This document shows positions 1 to 11,701 of a stretch of DNA of 64,000 bases, piece by piece. The stretch is from NCBI RefSeq assembly GCF_017901155.1, contig NZ_CP072800.1:1515283-1579282 (forward strand), read 5' to 3'. The notes below the pieces were generated by a model. The model did no database searches and was not told the origin of the DNA. It worked only from the letters and a program-made list of their open reading frames with translations. A program made the position numbers and the translations under genes. The first letter of the stretch is position 1; the number at the start of each line of letters is the position of its first letter. Source of the DNA: Candidatus Thiothrix anitrata (GTDB lineage: Bacteria > Pseudomonadota > Gammaproteobacteria > Thiotrichales > Thiotrichaceae).

Positions 1-1
1 A

Positions 2-412
2 GTATTGACCGGTGGTGTTGACGCTAATGCTTTACACCGTCCAAAACGCTTCTTTGGTGCGGCGCGTAATATTGAAGAGGGTGGTAGTTTAACCATTATT
101 GCCACGGCTTTGATTGATACCGGTTCCAAAATGGACGAGGTTATCTACGAAGAATTCAAAGGTACGGGTAATATGGAAATCCACTTGGATCGCCGTATTG
201 CTGAAAAGCGCGTATTCCCAGCGATTAATATTAACCGCTCCGGTACACGTCGTGAAGAACTGTTAACCACGCAAGACGAGCTGCAAACGCTGTGGGTGTT
301 GCGTAAATTCTTGCATGGTATGGATGACTTGGAAGCAATGGAGTTGCTGTTCGACAAGTTGTCGAAGACTAAGACTAACAGTGAATTCTTTGACGTAATG
401 CGTCGGGGTTAA
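2..412 (+). CDS. rho: Transcription termination factor Rho (C-terminal part)
   Basis: The reading frame is open from the left edge, so only the last 136 residues are present. Rho is the hexameric RNA-dependent ATPase that ends transcription of untranslated RNA. The visible part covers the end of the RecA-like motor domain: the Q/R-loop stretch with [20 protein letters not shown], then [20 protein letters not shown], the arginine-finger region and the conserved [15 protein letters not shown] segment. The protein ends in VMRRG, as is normal for the family. It converges on hflX, with a shared hairpin terminator between the two genes. Confidence 0.97.
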   Translation, partial: VLTGGVDANALHRPKRFFGAARNIEEGGSLTIIATALIDTGSKMDEVIYEEFKGTGNMEIHLDRRIAEKRVFPAININRSGTRREELLTTQDELQTLWVLRKFLHGMDDLEAMELLFDKLSKTKTNSEFFDVMRRG

Positions 413-418
413 TAGGTG

Positions 419-439
419 GGGGCGTATCGCATACGCCCC
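419..439. terminator. Bidirectional terminator between rho and hflX
   Basis: A perfect 9-bp inverted repeat, GGGGCGTAT and ATACGCCCC with a 3-base loop, lies just after the rho stop codon and next to the hflX stop codon. There is no long T run, so it is a modest hairpin. It probably serves both converging genes. Confidence 0.7.
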
Positions 440-1720
440 TTACAGGTCGTCTAGCGACAGATTTTCTTCGCGAAGGTATTGTTCCAGTCGTCGCTGGTCG
501 ATGCTCACCTCAAGGCTGAAATCGCCCGTTTCGGTTACACTTTCCTGCTGAATCGCTTTATCGGTGTAAAGCTTGGCGCGTAAACGTGCGTGCTGTGGCT
601 TAAGGGTGAGCGTGCCTTTGAAAATGGTTCCAGCAAAGTATTCACCCAAGTATTCGAGCAAGGCTTCTAAACCGAGATTATTACTTGCGGATACATAAAT
701 GCGGGTGGGATTTGTGCCTGTGCCGACTTCAATGTGTGGCTCTTGTCCACCAAGATCAATTTTATTCATCACTTCGATTTGCGGGACGTGTTCCGCGCCA
801 ATTTCGGCAATGACTTTGTTGACCTGTTCGCGGTAAAGCTCTAGCTGATCATCGTGGCTATCAATAACGTGCAGTAGTAAATCCGCATCAATAGTTTCTT
901 GCAGGGTAGAACGGAATGCTGCGACTAAATCATGAGGCAGATGGCGAATAAAGCCTACGGTATCTGCGAGAATGATTTCACGCTGATTGGGTAGTTTTAC
1001 GCGCCGTAATGTGGGGTCTAGGGTGGCGAATAGCTGATTCGCGACGTAGACGTTGGCTTGAGTCAGAGCATTGAAGAGCGTGGATTTGCCCGCATTGGTA
1101 TAGCCCACCAGTGAAACGGTAGGAATTTCGGCTTTTTTGCGGGATTGCCGACCTTGCTCGCGCTGATTTTGGACTTTTTCGAGGCGTTTGGTGATTTGTT
1201 TGATGCGTTCGCCAATTAAACGGCGGTCGGTTTCAAGCTGGGTTTCACCGGGGCCGCGCAAACCAATACCACCTTTCTGGCGTTCAAGGTGAGTCCAGCC
1301 ACGAACTAAGCGCGTGGTTAGGTGCTTGAGTTGGGCTAATTCAACTTGCAATTTACCGTCGTGACTTTGGGCGCGTTGCGCAAAAATATCCAAAATCAAG
1401 CCCGTGCGATCCAGTACGCGGCATTGCAAAAGCTTTTCTAAATTGCGTTCTTGAGCGGGAGATAGGTTGTGATCAAAGATGACTAAGTTGGCATCATTCA
1501 ATTCACGCAACTGCCGAATCTCTTCAGCCTTACCTTCGCCGACAAAATAGCGTGGATCAGGATTTTGGCGAGTGCCTTTGATAAAGCCTACGACAGCAGC
1601 ACCCGCAGAGCGAGCGAGTTCGATAAACTCATTTTCATCTTGGGCGGATCTTGCCGATTTGAAACTGACTTGAACGAGGATGGCATTTTCGCCCCCTTGT
1701 GGGCGTTCAAACAGTTCCAA
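440..1720 (-). CDS. hflX: GTPase HflX
   Basis: HflX is a ribosome-associated GTPase that splits stalled 70S ribosomes, notably after heat stress. The 426-residue protein has the HflX N-terminal domain (about 1-185, with GPGETQLETDRR), then a G domain with G1 GYTNAGKST, G3 DTVGF and G4 NKID, and a C-terminal domain. Its length is typical. It begins 23 bp after hfq, so the two genes are probably cotranscribed in the classic miaA-hfq-hflX order. Confidence 0.96.
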   Translation of the reverse strand: MELFERPQGGENAILVQVSFKSARSAQDENEFIELARSAGAAVVGFIKGTRQNPDPRYFVGEGKAEEIRQLRELNDANLVIFDHNLSPAQERNLEKLLQCRVLDRTGLILDIFAQRAQSHDGKLQVELAQLKHLTTRLVRGWTHLERQKGGIGLRGPGETQLETDRRLIGERIKQITKRLEKVQNQREQGRQSRKKAEIPTVSLVGYTNAGKSTLFNALTQANVYVANQLFATLDPTLRRVKLPNQREIILADTVGFIRHLPHDLVAAFRSTLQETIDADLLLHVIDSHDDQLELYREQVNKVIAEIGAEHVPQIEVMNKIDLGGQEPHIEVGTGTNPTRIYVSASNNLGLEALLEYLGEYFAGTIFKGTLTLKPQHARLRAKLYTDKAIQQESVTETGDFSLEVSIDQRRLEQYLREENLSLDDL

Positions 1721-1743
1721 TCGGCAATATTCCTATGGTTGGC

Positions 1744-1974
1744 TTATTCTTCTGGAGCTAAAGCCAACTTAATCGGACGCGCAGGCACGATCGTGGAAAT
1801 AGCATGTTTATAAACCAATTGGCTGACAGTGTTACCCAGCAGGACAACGAATTGGTCAAATGACTCTACATGGCCTTGCAGCTTGATGCCGTTAACAAGG
1901 TAAATGGAGACTGGAATCCGTTCCTTTCTCAGAGCATTAAGGAAGGGTTCTTGTAATGTGTGCCCTTTCGACAT
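1744..1974 (-). CDS. hfq: RNA chaperone Hfq
   Basis: Hfq forms a hexameric Sm-like ring that pairs small RNAs with mRNAs. The protein is short (76 residues) and has almost no C-terminal tail beyond the Sm fold. The Sm1 part reads [19 protein letters not shown] and the Sm2 part [13 protein letters not shown]. The usual LKNTVSQ is LGNTVSQ here, a mild change. An AGGAG precedes the ATG. A 156-bp gap separates it from miaA, leaving room for its own promoter. Confidence 0.97.
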   Translation of the reverse strand: MSKGHTLQEPFLNALRKERIPVSIYLVNGIKLQGHVESFDQFVVLLGNTVSQLVYKHAISTIVPARPIKLALAPEE

Positions 1975-2130
1975 GAGCTTCTCCTAAAAATAATTCTCGG
2001 GTTTGTGGTTGTTTTAGTCTCACAACGTGTTAAGGGGTTGGTTGTGAGTCTGTCGCTTCTTTCCTTCGACGCTTAAAAGCTTAACAGCTTTATCGTCTCA
2101 CCAAAACGTCAGTTTATCGGACATATCCTT

Positions 2131-3057
2131 TTATCCGTCTATAAACGCTGAAACGTTGCTGATAAGCGATGGAAGGTTACATTCTTGTGGATTATACACG
2201 GAAATATCCTTTTCGGAACGTAACCAAGTCATTTGGCGTTTAGCAAGCTGCCGTGTCGCGACAATAGCACGATCACGCATTTGAGTGTAGTCCATTTTTC
2301 CATTTAGATAATCCCAAACTTGGCGGTAGCCAACGGCTCGCACCGCTGGTAAGTGAGTGTCGAGGTCACCGCGTTGCCATAATTGCCGTACTTCCTCGAT
2401 TAACCCTTGCGCTAACATCTGATCAAAACGTAACGCAAGGCGTTGGTGTAGCCATGCGCGGTCGTCGGGAATTAATGCAATTTTTAATAGCTGATAGGGG
2501 CAGGCATCGTGCCAAGCGGTTTGTTGTAATTCGGTGAGTGATTTGCCACTTAATTCATAAACCTCCAATGCACGTTGCAAACGTTGTGGGTCATTGGGAT
2601 GAATGCGTTGCGCGGCAACCGGGTCAATGCTGGCTAAACGCTCGTGTAACGCCTGCCAGCCGTATTGTACCGCTTCTGCTTCAAGGCGGGTGCGAATCGC
2701 GGGGTCAGCTTCAGGAAGGTCTGATAAGCCGTATTCAAGCGCACGAAAGTACAGCATTGTGCCGCCCACCAACAATGGAATCCGTCCTTGCGCAGTAATT
2801 TCAGCCATTTCACGCAAGGCATCGTTACGAAAGTCTGCTGCTGAGTAAGGTTGTGCGGGGTCAAGAAAGTCAATCAGGCGGTGCGGTGCATTTGCCAGCG
2901 TGGTTGCGTCAGGTTTGGCACTGCCAATGTCCATGCCACGATAAACCAGTGCGGAATCGACGCTAATAATCTCGACCGGGAAATGTTTGCGTAATTCCAC
3001 CGCGAGGTCAGTTTTGCCACTGCCCGTTGGCCCCATAATGCAGATGGCTTTCATCAT
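2131..3057 (-). CDS. miaA: tRNA dimethylallyltransferase MiaA
   Basis: MiaA adds a dimethylallyl group from DMAPP to A37 of tRNAs that read UNN codons. The start chosen is the ATG at 3057, which overlaps the mutL stop (ATGATG/TGA) and gives [19 protein letters not shown] with the P-loop at the very N-terminus. A longer upstream start would only read into mutL. Further family motifs are [18 protein letters not shown] (with the catalytic Asp) and [10 protein letters not shown]. The 308-residue length is normal. The gene is translationally coupled to mutL. Confidence 0.96.
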   Translation of the reverse strand: MMKAICIMGPTGSGKTDLAVELRKHFPVEIISVDSALVYRGMDIGSAKPDATTLANAPHRLIDFLDPAQPYSAADFRNDALREMAEITAQGRIPLLVGGTMLYFRALEYGLSDLPEADPAIRTRLEAEAVQYGWQALHERLASIDPVAAQRIHPNDPQRLQRALEVYELSGKSLTELQQTAWHDACPYQLLKIALIPDDRAWLHQRLALRFDQMLAQGLIEEVRQLWQRGDLDTHLPAVRAVGYRQVWDYLNGKMDYTQMRDRAIVATRQLAKRQMTWLRSEKDISVYNPQECNLPSLISNVSAFIDG

Positions 3058-4874
3058 CGCCCTCGCAAGAATAGCTTGTCGATGTGATCCAGCGTCATAC
3101 TTGTCCACGTTGGACGACCATGATTGCATTGCCCGCTGCGTTCGGTGCGTTCCATATCGCGTAATAAAGCATTCATTTCGGGAATGCTGAGTTTACGGTT
3201 GGCACGTACTGAGCCGTGGCAAGCCATCGTAGCGAGAATTTCGTTCATGGCGTGTTGAATGCGATTGCTGGAGCCGTGGGTAATCAAATCAGCTAACACA
3301 TCGCGCACCAGTGCTTCCGCATCCGAGGCTTTTAACAAACTGGGCACGGCGCGGATCGTGAGTTTTTCCATACCTAAACGATCCAGCTCAAATCCCAAGG
3401 TGCGGAAGGTATCAGCATGTTGTTCGGCGTAATCGGCTTCTTTTTTGCTGACATTCACGGTGCTGGGAACCAGTAACGGTTGGGAGCGAATCGCGTCTTG
3501 CGCCATGCTTTGCTTGAGGTATTCGTAGGTAATGCGTTCGTGGGCGGCGTGCATATCGACGATGATTAAGCCGTCAGCGTTTTGCGCTAGGATGTAAATG
3601 CCGTGCAGTTGGGCGATAGCGTAGCCGAGTGGCGGGAGGTCGGTTGTTTCGGTGCTGTTTACTGGTGTGACGTTTTCGACAGGTTGGCAGAGCTGTTGAT
3701 AAACCGCCATTTGCTCACGCACAGGCATTTGCAAGCGCGGCTGATAGTGCGCCTGATAAACCGGACGTGAAGGGGTGCTCTCTTGCCCCTTCCCCCCTTG
3801 CGGGGGAAGGTTGGGATGGGGGGTATCCGGCACTTGTGCCGGAATCTGCACTGGCGCATCCACCTCATCGCCCGGTCGAATATCCGCCAAAGCCTGATGC
3901 AAGGTACGAAACAAAAAGTCGTGTACTAAACGACCTTCCCGAAACCGCACTTCCTGCTTGGTCGGGTGCGCATTAGCATCCACCAGTTGCGGATTTAGCT
4001 CTAAAAACAGCACGAAAGCCGGATGCCGCCCGTGGTACATCACGTCTTGGTAGGCTTGTTTCACTGCATGGCTAATCAAACGATCCCGCACATGACGGCT
4101 ATTGACGTAAAAATATTGCAGGTCTGCTTGCGAACGTGAAAACGTTGGCAACCCAACCCAGCCCCACAGACGTAAGCCAGCAGCTTCGTAATCCAGATAT
4201 AAACTTTGTTCCACAAATGCGCTGCCACAGATTTCTGCAATCCGGCGTTCTGCACCACTGCGATCATCGGCTGCGCGTAACCGTAAGGTGTTTTTTTGGT
4301 TGTGGTTAAGTTCAAAACTGACATCAAAGCGGCTGAGTGCGATGCGTCTTACCGTGTCTTCAATGTGCCCGAATTCGGTTTTTTCGGTTTTGAGGAATTT
4401 ACGGCGTGCGGGCGTGTTAAAAAATAAATCAGCGACATCGACGCTAGTACCGATAGCGTGTGCGCTGGGTTCAGGTGAGCCGAAAGCATCTTGCCCATCA
4501 CCGAACAATGACCAGCCATTTTCTGCCGTTTGGTGGCGAGAACTCAGTATCAGCCGTGAAACCGATGCGATACTGGGCAACGCTTCGCCGCGAAAACCGA
4601 GGCTACGCACTTGTTCCAGATCGTCAAGACTGGCAATTTTGCTGGTGGCGTGACGGCTTAACGCCAATGCCAACTCTTCGCAGGGAATGCCGCTGCCATT
4701 GTCGCGGATGCGAATGCGTTTGCTGCCGCCTTGCTCAATGTCGATCTCAATGCGGGTAGACCCCGCATCGAGCGCGTTTTCCAGCAATTCCTTGACCACG
4801 GAAGCAGGGCGTTCAACCACCTCGCCTGCGGCGATTTGGTTGATCAGGTGGCTGGGAAGCTGGCGTATCGGCAT
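3054..4874 (-). CDS. mutL: DNA mismatch repair protein MutL
   Basis: MutL links mismatch recognition by MutS to strand incision. The N-terminal GHKL ATPase shows [20 protein letters not shown] and [16 protein letters not shown]. The C-terminal dimerisation domain has [12 protein letters not shown], matching the endonuclease motif DQHAx2Ex4E with Gln replaced by Met, and a CNHGRP close to the CPHGRP metal motif. This suggests the nicking type of MutL, unlike the E. coli protein, but that is an inference. The linker carries an in-frame palindromic repeat (see the repeat entry). The ATG overlaps the upstream protease stop by one base (TAATG). Confidence 0.96.
   Translation of the reverse strand: MPIRQLPSHLINQIAAGEVVERPASVVKELLENALDAGSTRIEIDIEQGGSKRIRIRDNGSGIPCEELALALSRHATSKIASLDDLEQVRSLGFRGEALPSIASVSRLILSSRHQTAENGWSLFGDGQDAFGSPEPSAHAIGTSVDVADLFFNTPARRKFLKTEKTEFGHIEDTVRRIALSRFDVSFELNHNQKNTLRLRAADDRSGAERRIAEICGSAFVEQSLYLDYEAAGLRLWGWVGLPTFSRSQADLQYFYVNSRHVRDRLISHAVKQAYQDVMYHGRHPAFVLFLELNPQLVDANAHPTKQEVRFREGRLVHDFLFRTLHQALADIRPGDEVDAPVQIPAQVPDTPHPNLPPQGGKGQESTPSRPVYQAHYQPRLQMPVREQMAVYQQLCQPVENVTPVNSTETTDLPPLGYAIAQLHGIYILAQNADGLIIVDMHAAHERITYEYLKQSMAQDAIRSQPLLVPSTVNVSKKEADYAEQHADTFRTLGFELDRLGMEKLTIRAVPSLLKASDAEALVRDVLADLITHGSSNRIQHAMNEILATMACHGSVRANRKLSIPEMNALLRDMERTERSGQCNHGRPTWTSMTLDHIDKLFLRGR
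3779..3829. repeat. GC-rich palindromic repeat inside the mutL linker
   Basis: Nine-base arms CCTTCCCCC and GGGGGAAGG flank a 5-base loop at 3788-3810, followed by a further G-rich stretch. Read in the mutL frame it encodes [15 protein letters not shown]. That Pro/Gly peptide resembles the PHPNPLPQGEG-like peptide that small dispersed palindromic repeats encode in many proteobacteria. It lies in the disordered linker between the ATPase and dimerisation domains, where an insertion is tolerated. The link to a mobile repeat family is from memory and was not searched. Confidence 0.6.
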
Positions 4875-6718
4875 TAGCGTGCCGGAGGTGTGCTAGGCGG
4901 CATTGGTGTCGGAGCAGTAGGTGCAGTCGCCGCTGGTGGTGTAGCTGGGCTTGGCGGTGGCGTAACAACTACAGCCGGTGTTGGTGCTGCTTCCGGTTTG
5001 GCTGCGACGGGTGGCGTGGTTGGTGCTGTTGTTAGTGTCGGAGTGACAGCGGCTGGTGTAACTGCAGTGGTGGTGTTAACAGTGCTGCCTGCTGGTGCTT
5101 GTAAGTCTTTGGAGCGATCTGCACTAATACCGTATTGTTTGAGAATATCGGGTTGACGAGCTAGAGCTTCCTTGCGATCAATCACGATTTGGTAATCATC
5201 CGCGCCTTCGAGGGTGATGAAATCAGCGGTAGATGCTTGAATGCGCTCGAATAAGTCCCGGAAACTCTGAATTGTTACACTATCCATTTTCTCAATCAGA
5301 ATGCGGGAGTCCCGGTGATGATCTTTGTTGATGTCAGCGGGGAGAACCTGTGACAGGATGACGGCTTCTTTGCGTTGCTCATCCGGGGCTTCGTAGGTGA
5401 GTGCGCCAATGCGTGCTGGTGTGCCTTCCATTGCGTCGATCACGTCTTGGTTTAATGGCACGAACACAAAGCCGCCAAAGATGAAGTAGCTGGGTTGTTT
5501 GTCGTACTGGTTAGGTTTGACTAGTAGGTATTCTCTGCCTGGTTTGTCGAGTAACAAGCTGACATCTTGTGTCTGGCCTTGGCGAATGATTTTGAAGGTG
5601 ATGTTTTCGCCAATCTGATGCATGTCGATGTAATGGGTGTGGTCGATAAATTCGCCGGGGCGGAATTCAACCGTGCCATTGTTTTCGAGTTTGTGTCCGT
5701 CAATTTCGGTCACAATATCACCGATTTGAATTTTGCCGTCCGCCGGGGATTTTTTGTAAATTTTATGCACTAAAATCCCGGTTTGTTGGTCTTGCAAACC
5801 GTAGCGACGACGCATGGATGGGTTTTCCAGCGATTGTGTTAAGAAGCCGTGGAAGCCGTAACCGTCAACTTTGCCATCTTTCACGTCATTCAATACGTGG
5901 CGAATAATCGGGATGGGGATCATGTAACCAATGTTTTCGGTCAGGAAGTTGGATTGCATCGCAACCCCCACCACTTTGCCATCAGAAATCACCGGGCCGC
6001 CGCTGTTGCCGAAGTTAATTGCTGCGTCAACCTGCACTGCGATTAGGTTTTCGCCGGTATGCACGTAATTTTGTTTTTCGATGCGTGAAACCACCCCGCG
6101 CGTTACGCTCAAGGTGTTGCCGCCAATCGGGAAGCCGTACACTTCCACTTGTTGCTGCATTTTGGGTAGATCGCCCAGTTCCAATGCCGGAATGTCTTTG
6201 TAAGTGTCGACTGCTTTCGGGCGTACCAACGCTAGGTCAGATTCGTGGGAAACGTAGATAACTTCGGCTTCGTAGCGTTTGGTTTCGCCGTGACGCTGTA
6301 CTTCTAGGAATGTGGCATTCGCGATGACGTGAGCATTGGTTAAAATCAGATTGCCTTCAATCAGCAAGCCAGAGCCAGAGCCTTGGCGTGAATCGGAATT
6401 CCAGGGGGATAAAGTGTTGTGAACGTGTTGCACCACATGAATTTTGACCACCGCATTTTTGATTTTTTCGCGTGGGTCGTTACCGTCTTGGGTAACATCC
6501 ATTGGTTGTAATGCCGTGGTGGTAGCTGGAGCTGGTGCAGCATTCGCAGCAGGATTGGTTGCCGGAGCATTGGGTTGCGCAGGCGGTTCCCCGGCTGGCG
6601 TGGCGGGTTGGGTTGTTGCGTGAATAGCAGGGGCTAGGCCGATTTCTGCTAATAACTGATGTGATGTGCTAACCCCAAGGCAAGCGAGTGCCGTTGAAAG
6701 AATGATGGCATGGCGCAT
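4874..6718 (-). CDS. HtrA/Deg-like serine protease with PDZ domains
   Basis: A secreted trypsin-fold protease of 614 residues. An N-terminal signal peptide is followed by an Ala/Pro/Thr-rich stretch (about 35-75). The catalytic triad is His130 (LTNAHV), Asp161 (SDLALV) and Ser239 (GNSGGP), with spacing typical of HtrA. Two PDZ-like regions follow (about 285-400 and 410-530); the stretch near 530-560 with DRKEAL resembles plant Deg9/Deg10-type proteases more than DegP. The tail from about 565 is low-complexity Pro/Ala/Thr, possibly a flexible or wall-spanning linker. It takes the place upstream of mutL where many relatives carry amiB. Confidence 0.85.
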   Translation of the reverse strand: MRHAIILSTALACLGVSTSHQLLAEIGLAPAIHATTQPATPAGEPPAQPNAPATNPAANAAPAPATTTALQPMDVTQDGNDPREKIKNAVVKIHVVQHVHNTLSPWNSDSRQGSGSGLLIEGNLILTNAHVIANATFLEVQRHGETKRYEAEVIYVSHESDLALVRPKAVDTYKDIPALELGDLPKMQQQVEVYGFPIGGNTLSVTRGVVSRIEKQNYVHTGENLIAVQVDAAINFGNSGGPVISDGKVVGVAMQSNFLTENIGYMIPIPIIRHVLNDVKDGKVDGYGFHGFLTQSLENPSMRRRYGLQDQQTGILVHKIYKKSPADGKIQIGDIVTEIDGHKLENNGTVEFRPGEFIDHTHYIDMHQIGENITFKIIRQGQTQDVSLLLDKPGREYLLVKPNQYDKQPSYFIFGGFVFVPLNQDVIDAMEGTPARIGALTYEAPDEQRKEAVILSQVLPADINKDHHRDSRILIEKMDSVTIQSFRDLFERIQASTADFITLEGADDYQIVIDRKEALARQPDILKQYGISADRSKDLQAPAGSTVNTTTAVTPAAVTPTLTTAPTTPPVAAKPEAAPTPAVVVTPPPSPATPPAATAPTAPTPMPPSTPPAR

Positions 6719-6914
6719 TTTAACGTGTCCTTTGAGAGATAATCATAGCCCAGAATGAGAGGGGACGGTAATTGTCAGAACTATAACGTATCCATTAATA
6801 GAGTGAAAACACTTTAATCTGACGGTAATGTATCGGTTTTTAAGGTGAAACTTGGTATTCTTGCGCGTTTGAGGCATAACCAATAAGCCAGATCAAAGAC
6901 AACAGGACGAAGCA

Positions 6915-9731
6915 ATGACGGACTACAAGCATACCCTTAACCTGCCAACCACGGATTTCCCCATGCGAGGTGATCTCGCCAAGCGTGAACCGGGAATGTT
7001 AGCGCAGTGGGAAAGTACCCAGCTTTATCAGCGTTTGCGCACTCATGCCGCAGGCCGCCCGTCTTTTATTTTGCACGATGGCCCACCGTATGCGAACGGT
7101 GCGATTCACATTGGTCATGCAGTTAATAAAATCCTCAAAGACATGATTGTGAAAAGCAAAACCCTGAGCGGTTTTGACGCGCCTTATGTGCCGGGGTGGG
7201 ATTGCCACGGCTTGCCGATTGAACTCAAGGTCGAAGCACTGTTAGGTAAAGTTGGCGATAAAGTGGATGCGCAGGCATTCCGTCAGGCGTGCCGTGCTTA
7301 CGCGACTGAACAAATTGATCAGCAGCGCAAGGATTTTAAACGCTTGGGCGTACTGGGTGATTGGGAAAATCCTTATCTGACGATGGACTTCCAAACTGAA
7401 GCCGACATTGTGCGGGCGTTGGGGCGTATTGCTGCCAATGGGCATTTGCTCAAGGGCGCAAAGCCGGTGCATTGGTGTACTGATTGCGGTTCGGCTTTGG
7501 CAGAAGCGGAAGTGGAATACGCGGACAAAACCTCGTTTTCGATTGATGTGCGTTTTAGCGTGGTTGATGAAGCCGCATGGTTGCAGCGCGTACCCGAAGC
7601 CGCAGGGCAGGGCGATTTGGCAGTGGTGATTTGGACGACTACGCCGTGGACATTGCCTGCAAACCAAGCGGTTGCGTTGAACCCGGAATTGATTTACGTG
7701 GTGGTGCAAACCCCATCTGAGCGTCTGGTATTGGCGGAAGCCTTGTACGAATCGGTGCTACAACGCGCCGAGATTGCTGAGGCCAACGTGATTGCACGTT
7801 GCGCGGGGAGTCAGTTAGAAGGCTTGTTGTTGCAGCATCCGTTTTATGCGCGTCATGTGCCGGTCATCTTGGGCGAACACGTTACCACGGATGCGGGTAC
7901 AGGCGCGGTACACACTGCACCGGGTCACGGGCAGGAAGACTTCGTGGTCGGTTTGAAATACGGCTTGCCGGTGGATAATCCGGTGGGTAGTGACGGTTGT
8001 TTCTTGCCGAATACCGAATTGTTTGCGGGTGAATCAGTGCATAAAGCCAATCCGCATGTGCTGGAAGTGCTGACTGAGCGCGGTAAGTTATTGAAAGCGG
8101 ATAAATTACGCCACAGTTACCCGCATTGCTGGCGGCATAAAACTCCGCTGATTTTCCGCGCAACTCCACAATGGTTTATCAGTCTTGATCAAAACGGTTT
8201 GCGGGCGCAGGCATTAGCCGCGATCCAAAACGTCAAGTGGATGCCGGATTGGGGTAAAGCGCGAATCGAAAGCATGGTACAAAACCGCCCGGATTGGTGT
8301 ATTTCCCGGCAGCGCACTTGGGGTGTGCCGATTGCGTTATTTGTCCATAAAGAAACCGGTGAATTACACCCACAAACCCCTGCTTTGATTGAAGCCATTG
8401 CGAACCGCATTGAACAGGGCGGCATTGATGCGTGGTTCCAAATGGAGCCGGAAGCCTTGCTGGGTAAGGATGCGGCACACTACGACAAGGTGAAAGATAC
8501 CTTAGATGTGTGGTTTGATTCCGGGGTGACGCACGCGGCGGTGCTGGAGCGTCGTGCCGGATTGCATTTCCCGGCGGATGTGTATTTGGAAGGTTCAGAT
8601 CAGCATCGGGGCTGGTTCCAGTCGTCATTATTATCGGCGATGGGGACGCGCGGCGAAGCACCGTATCGCACAGTATTAACCCACGGTTTCGTGGTGGATG
8701 CCAAGGGCGAGAAAATGTCCAAATCCAAGGGCAATATCGTCGCACCGCAAGAAGTTACCGGGAAGTTGGGGGCGGATATTTTACGCTTGTGGGTGGCTTC
8801 CACGGATTACAGTCGCGAAATGTCGGTTTCCGATGAAATTTTGAAGCGCACGGCGGATGCGTATCGGCGGATTCGTAATACCGCACGTTTCTTGCTGGCG
8901 AACCTGAATGATTTTGATCCTGCAACAGATACGGTAGCCGCGCACGATATGTTGCCGTTGGATCGTTGGGTGGTGGATCAGGCCGCGCAAGTGCAGGATA
9001 AAGTGCTGCTGGCGTATGAGCGGTTTCAGTTCCATTTAATTGCGCAAGAAGTGTTGAATTTCTGCACGGTGGAGCTGGGCAGTTTGTTCTTGGATATTAC
9101 CAAGGATCGTCAATACACCATGCAGGCGGGCAGTTTGGGACGGCGTTCTGCACAAACCGCCGCTTGGCATATTTTGCAGGCAATGGTGCGCTGGCTTGCA
9201 CCGGTATTGAGTTTTACGGCGGAGGAAATTTGGCAACACTTGCCGGGTGAAAAAGCCGAGTCAGTCTTGTTTGTACAGTGGTATGACGGTTTATTCCGCT
9301 TGGATGCTTCTGATAAATTATCCGCAAACGAGTGGAGTTACGTGTTTGCCTTGCGCGAATTGGTGAGCAAGCAGTTGGAAGAAGTGCGTGCTGCCGGGAA
9401 AATCGGTGCGGGTTTGAGTGCTGACGTGGATATTTATTACCGTCAGGCGGTGCGTGAACCTGGAACAGATCCGTTGGTTAAGCTGGGTGATGAATTGCGT
9501 TTTGTGTTGATTACTTCAGCCGCGCATTTGCACGATATTGCTGATGTGCCTGCGGATGCGATTGAAGTGCTGGATCATGTGTTTGTGCGGGTGCGTCCTT
9601 CCGAACATGCAAAATGTGTACGTTGCTGGCATCACCGTGACGATGTAGGTACTCATGCAGATCATCCTGAATTATGCGGGCGTTGCATTGAGAATGTGGA
9701 TGGTGCTGGGGAGGTGCGTGAGTATGCGTAG
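6915..9731 (+). CDS. ileS: Isoleucyl-tRNA synthetase
   Basis: Charges tRNA-Ile and edits misactivated valine. The 938-residue class I synthetase has the HIGH motif in [18 protein letters not shown], a CP1 editing domain ([13 protein letters not shown]), the KMSKS loop in [10 protein letters not shown] and an anticodon-binding region. The C-terminal zinc finger is CVRCW...CGRC. The length is that of bacterial IleRS. It overlaps the start of lspA (ATG inside the last codons), the standard ileS-lspA coupling. Confidence 0.98.
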   Translation: MTDYKHTLNLPTTDFPMRGDLAKREPGMLAQWESTQLYQRLRTHAAGRPSFILHDGPPYANGAIHIGHAVNKILKDMIVKSKTLSGFDAPYVPGWDCHGLPIELKVEALLGKVGDKVDAQAFRQACRAYATEQIDQQRKDFKRLGVLGDWENPYLTMDFQTEADIVRALGRIAANGHLLKGAKPVHWCTDCGSALAEAEVEYADKTSFSIDVRFSVVDEAAWLQRVPEAAGQGDLAVVIWTTTPWTLPANQAVALNPELIYVVVQTPSERLVLAEALYESVLQRAEIAEANVIARCAGSQLEGLLLQHPFYARHVPVILGEHVTTDAGTGAVHTAPGHGQEDFVVGLKYGLPVDNPVGSDGCFLPNTELFAGESVHKANPHVLEVLTERGKLLKADKLRHSYPHCWRHKTPLIFRATPQWFISLDQNGLRAQALAAIQNVKWMPDWGKARIESMVQNRPDWCISRQRTWGVPIALFVHKETGELHPQTPALIEAIANRIEQGGIDAWFQMEPEALLGKDAAHYDKVKDTLDVWFDSGVTHAAVLERRAGLHFPADVYLEGSDQHRGWFQSSLLSAMGTRGEAPYRTVLTHGFVVDAKGEKMSKSKGNIVAPQEVTGKLGADILRLWVASTDYSREMSVSDEILKRTADAYRRIRNTARFLLANLNDFDPATDTVAAHDMLPLDRWVVDQAAQVQDKVLLAYERFQFHLIAQEVLNFCTVELGSLFLDITKDRQYTMQAGSLGRRSAQTAAWHILQAMVRWLAPVLSFTAEEIWQHLPGEKAESVLFVQWYDGLFRLDASDKLSANEWSYVFALRELVSKQLEEVRAAGKIGAGLSADVDIYYRQAVREPGTDPLVKLGDELRFVLITSAAHLHDIADVPADAIEVLDHVFVRVRPSEHAKCVRCWHHRDDVGTHADHPELCGRCIENVDGAGEVREYA

Positions 9732-10248
9732 TTTTCGTTCGCTTTCCGGCGATACTGGAATGCTCGGTTGGTTGTGGGTGACAGCACTGGTGATTGTGCT
9801 GGATCAGTTGACGAAATGGATGGCGGAAGTCGTATCTGGAATTCGCGCAGCCTGTGGCTATATTGCCGCATCTCAACATGACGTTGGCGTACAATTATGG
9901 CGCGGCATTCAGCTTTTTAGGTGATCAGGATGGCTGGCAACGCTGGTTTTTTGCGATTTTAGCCGTCGCAGTGTGCGGTCATTATTATCAATTGGTTACG
10001 TAAGCTCAGTAAAGCGCGGGTAGCTGATGGCGGCAGCATTGTCATTGGTACTGGGTGGTGCGATTGGCAACCTGATTGATCGCTTGATGTACGGTAAAGT
10101 TATTGACTTTATTGATGTTTATTTCGATATTCCATTCGTGATGGATAACTACCATTTCGCGACTTTTAACGTGGCGGATATTGCGATTACGTGTGGTGCG
10201 ATGGTTTTGGTATTTTTGAGTTTGTTCACCAACGATCTTGAATCTTGA
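9724..10248 (+). pseudogene. lspA: Lipoprotein signal peptidase, interrupted by three frame shifts
   Basis: LspA cleaves signal peptides of prolipoproteins in the inner membrane. The protein can be read as about 173 residues only by skipping one base near 9834, one near 9977 and one near 10032. The segments are then [20 protein letters not shown], then [20 protein letters not shown], then [15 protein letters not shown], then [20 protein letters not shown]. The catalytic aspartates (NLIDR and FNVADIA) lie in the intact last part. The three single-base insertions sum to three, so the start and end share a frame. LspA is normally essential, so sequencing error is at least as likely as real decay. 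Confidence 0.85.
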
Positions 10249-10263
10249 GAAACCACGGTGATT

Positions 10264-10294
10264 TAACCCTGCTCCCGTTTAAAGAGCAGGGTTT
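10264..10294. terminator. Bidirectional terminator between lspA and argH
   Basis: An 11-bp near-perfect hairpin, TAACCCTGCTC and GAGCAGGGTTT around a 9-base loop, lies between the converging lspA and argH. A- and T-rich flanks allow it to act in both directions. Confidence 0.8.
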
Positions 10295-10300
10295 CCAGCT

Positions 10301-11701
10301 TTAACCCAGTAATTCGCGTGCAGCCAGTACTTGTCGCTTGACTTGCGCTGGTGCTGTGCCGCCAAGGTGATCACGTGCGGCGACCGAGCCTTCAAGGGTT
10401 AATACCTCAAAGACATCAGCAGTGATAACTGCAGCGAAGCTTTGCAGCTCTTCCAAGTGCATTTCGCTTAAATCGCGTCCGGTTTCCACGCCGAGTGCAA
10501 CCGCTTTGCCAACGACTTCGTGGGCATCGCGGAATGGCAAACCTTTTCGTACTAAATAATCTGCCAAGTCTGTTGCAGTGGAAAAGCCTTTCATGGCAGA
10601 TTGGCGCATTTTGTCAGCTTTGGGTTGTACGTGCGGCATCATGTCAGCAAACGCCCGTAAGCTGCCTAATAGCGTATCTACAGTATCAAACAAGGGTTCT
10701 TTGTCTTCCTGATTGTCTTTGTTGTACGCCAGTGGCTGACCTTTCATCAGGGTTAACAGCGCGATTAAATGCCCGAAAACCCGCCCGCTTTTGCCGCGAA
10801 CCAGTTCAGGAACATCCGGGTTTTTCTTTTGCGGCATAATGGATGAGCCGGTGCAGAAACGGTCTGGCAAGCGGATAAAATCAAATTGCGCCGAAGTCCA
10901 CAGCACTAATTCTTCAGAAAAGCGCGACAGATGCATCATAATCAGCGATGCCGCTGAGGTGAATTCAATCGCGAAATCACGATCGCTCACTGCATCCAAG
11001 GAATTACGTGCAGGGCGTTCAAAGCCTAGTAATTGAGCGGTGTATTCGCGGTCAATCGGGTAGGTCGTGCCTGCCAATGCTGCCGCACCCAGTGGCATAA
11101 CGTTAATGCGTTTACGGCAATCTTGCAGCCGCTCGAAATCACGTTGCAGCATTTCAAACCATGCCAGCATGTGATGTCCAAAGGTAATGGGTTGCGCCAC
11201 CTGCAAGTGAGTAAAGCCGGGGAGGATGGTGTCAGCTTCGCGTTCTGCCAAGTCAACTAACGCACGTTGCAAACGGCGTAACTCGTGGCTAATGCCATCC
11301 ACTTGATCGCGCAACCACAAGCGCACGTCAGTGGCTACTTGGTCATTACGTGAGCGTCCGGTGTGCAGTTTTTTACCGGCAATGCCGATGCGGTCGGTAA
11401 GGCGTGCTTCCACATTCATGTGGACATCTTCCAGCGATACTTTCCATTCCAGTTGATTATTGTCGGCTAAGTGCTCGATTGCATCGAGGCCGCTCAGGAT
11501 TTGTTCAACTTCATTGGTGTTTAATAGCCCTACTTTGCCAAGCATTTGAGCATGAGCGCGGGAGCCTTGGATGTCGTGTTTGTACAAACGCTTATCAAAG
11601 TTAATGGATGCGGTGAATTCTTCGACGAAAGCGTCGGTGGATTCGCTAAAGCGTCCGCCCCAAGGTTTATCCTTGGCGGAATCGATTGGTTTTCCGTTCA
11701 T
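10301..11701 (-). CDS. argH: Argininosuccinate lyase
   Basis: Last step of arginine synthesis: cleaves argininosuccinate to arginine and fumarate. The 466-residue protein shows [10 protein letters not shown] at the N-terminus, [13 protein letters not shown] and the fumarase/aspartase superfamily signature [12 protein letters not shown] with its catalytic serine loop. The length is typical. It is transcribed away from algZ-algR, as in Pseudomonas. The 239-bp spacer on its 5' side must carry its promoter; I see no convincing ArgR box there. Confidence 0.97.
   Translation of the reverse strand: MNGKPIDSAKDKPWGGRFSESTDAFVEEFTASINFDKRLYKHDIQGSRAHAQMLGKVGLLNTNEVEQILSGLDAIEHLADNNQLEWKVSLEDVHMNVEARLTDRIGIAGKKLHTGRSRNDQVATDVRLWLRDQVDGISHELRRLQRALVDLAEREADTILPGFTHLQVAQPITFGHHMLAWFEMLQRDFERLQDCRKRINVMPLGAAALAGTTYPIDREYTAQLLGFERPARNSLDAVSDRDFAIEFTSAASLIMMHLSRFSEELVLWTSAQFDFIRLPDRFCTGSSIMPQKKNPDVPELVRGKSGRVFGHLIALLTLMKGQPLAYNKDNQEDKEPLFDTVDTLLGSLRAFADMMPHVQPKADKMRQSAMKGFSTATDLADYLVRKGLPFRDAHEVVGKAVALGVETGRDLSEMHLEELQSFAAVITADVFEVLTLEGSVAARDHLGGTAPAQVKRQVLAARELLG

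Noticed and set aside
9724-10248. Programmed frameshifting to make LspA
   Set aside because: Three shifts would be needed within 200 bp and no slippery sites are present.
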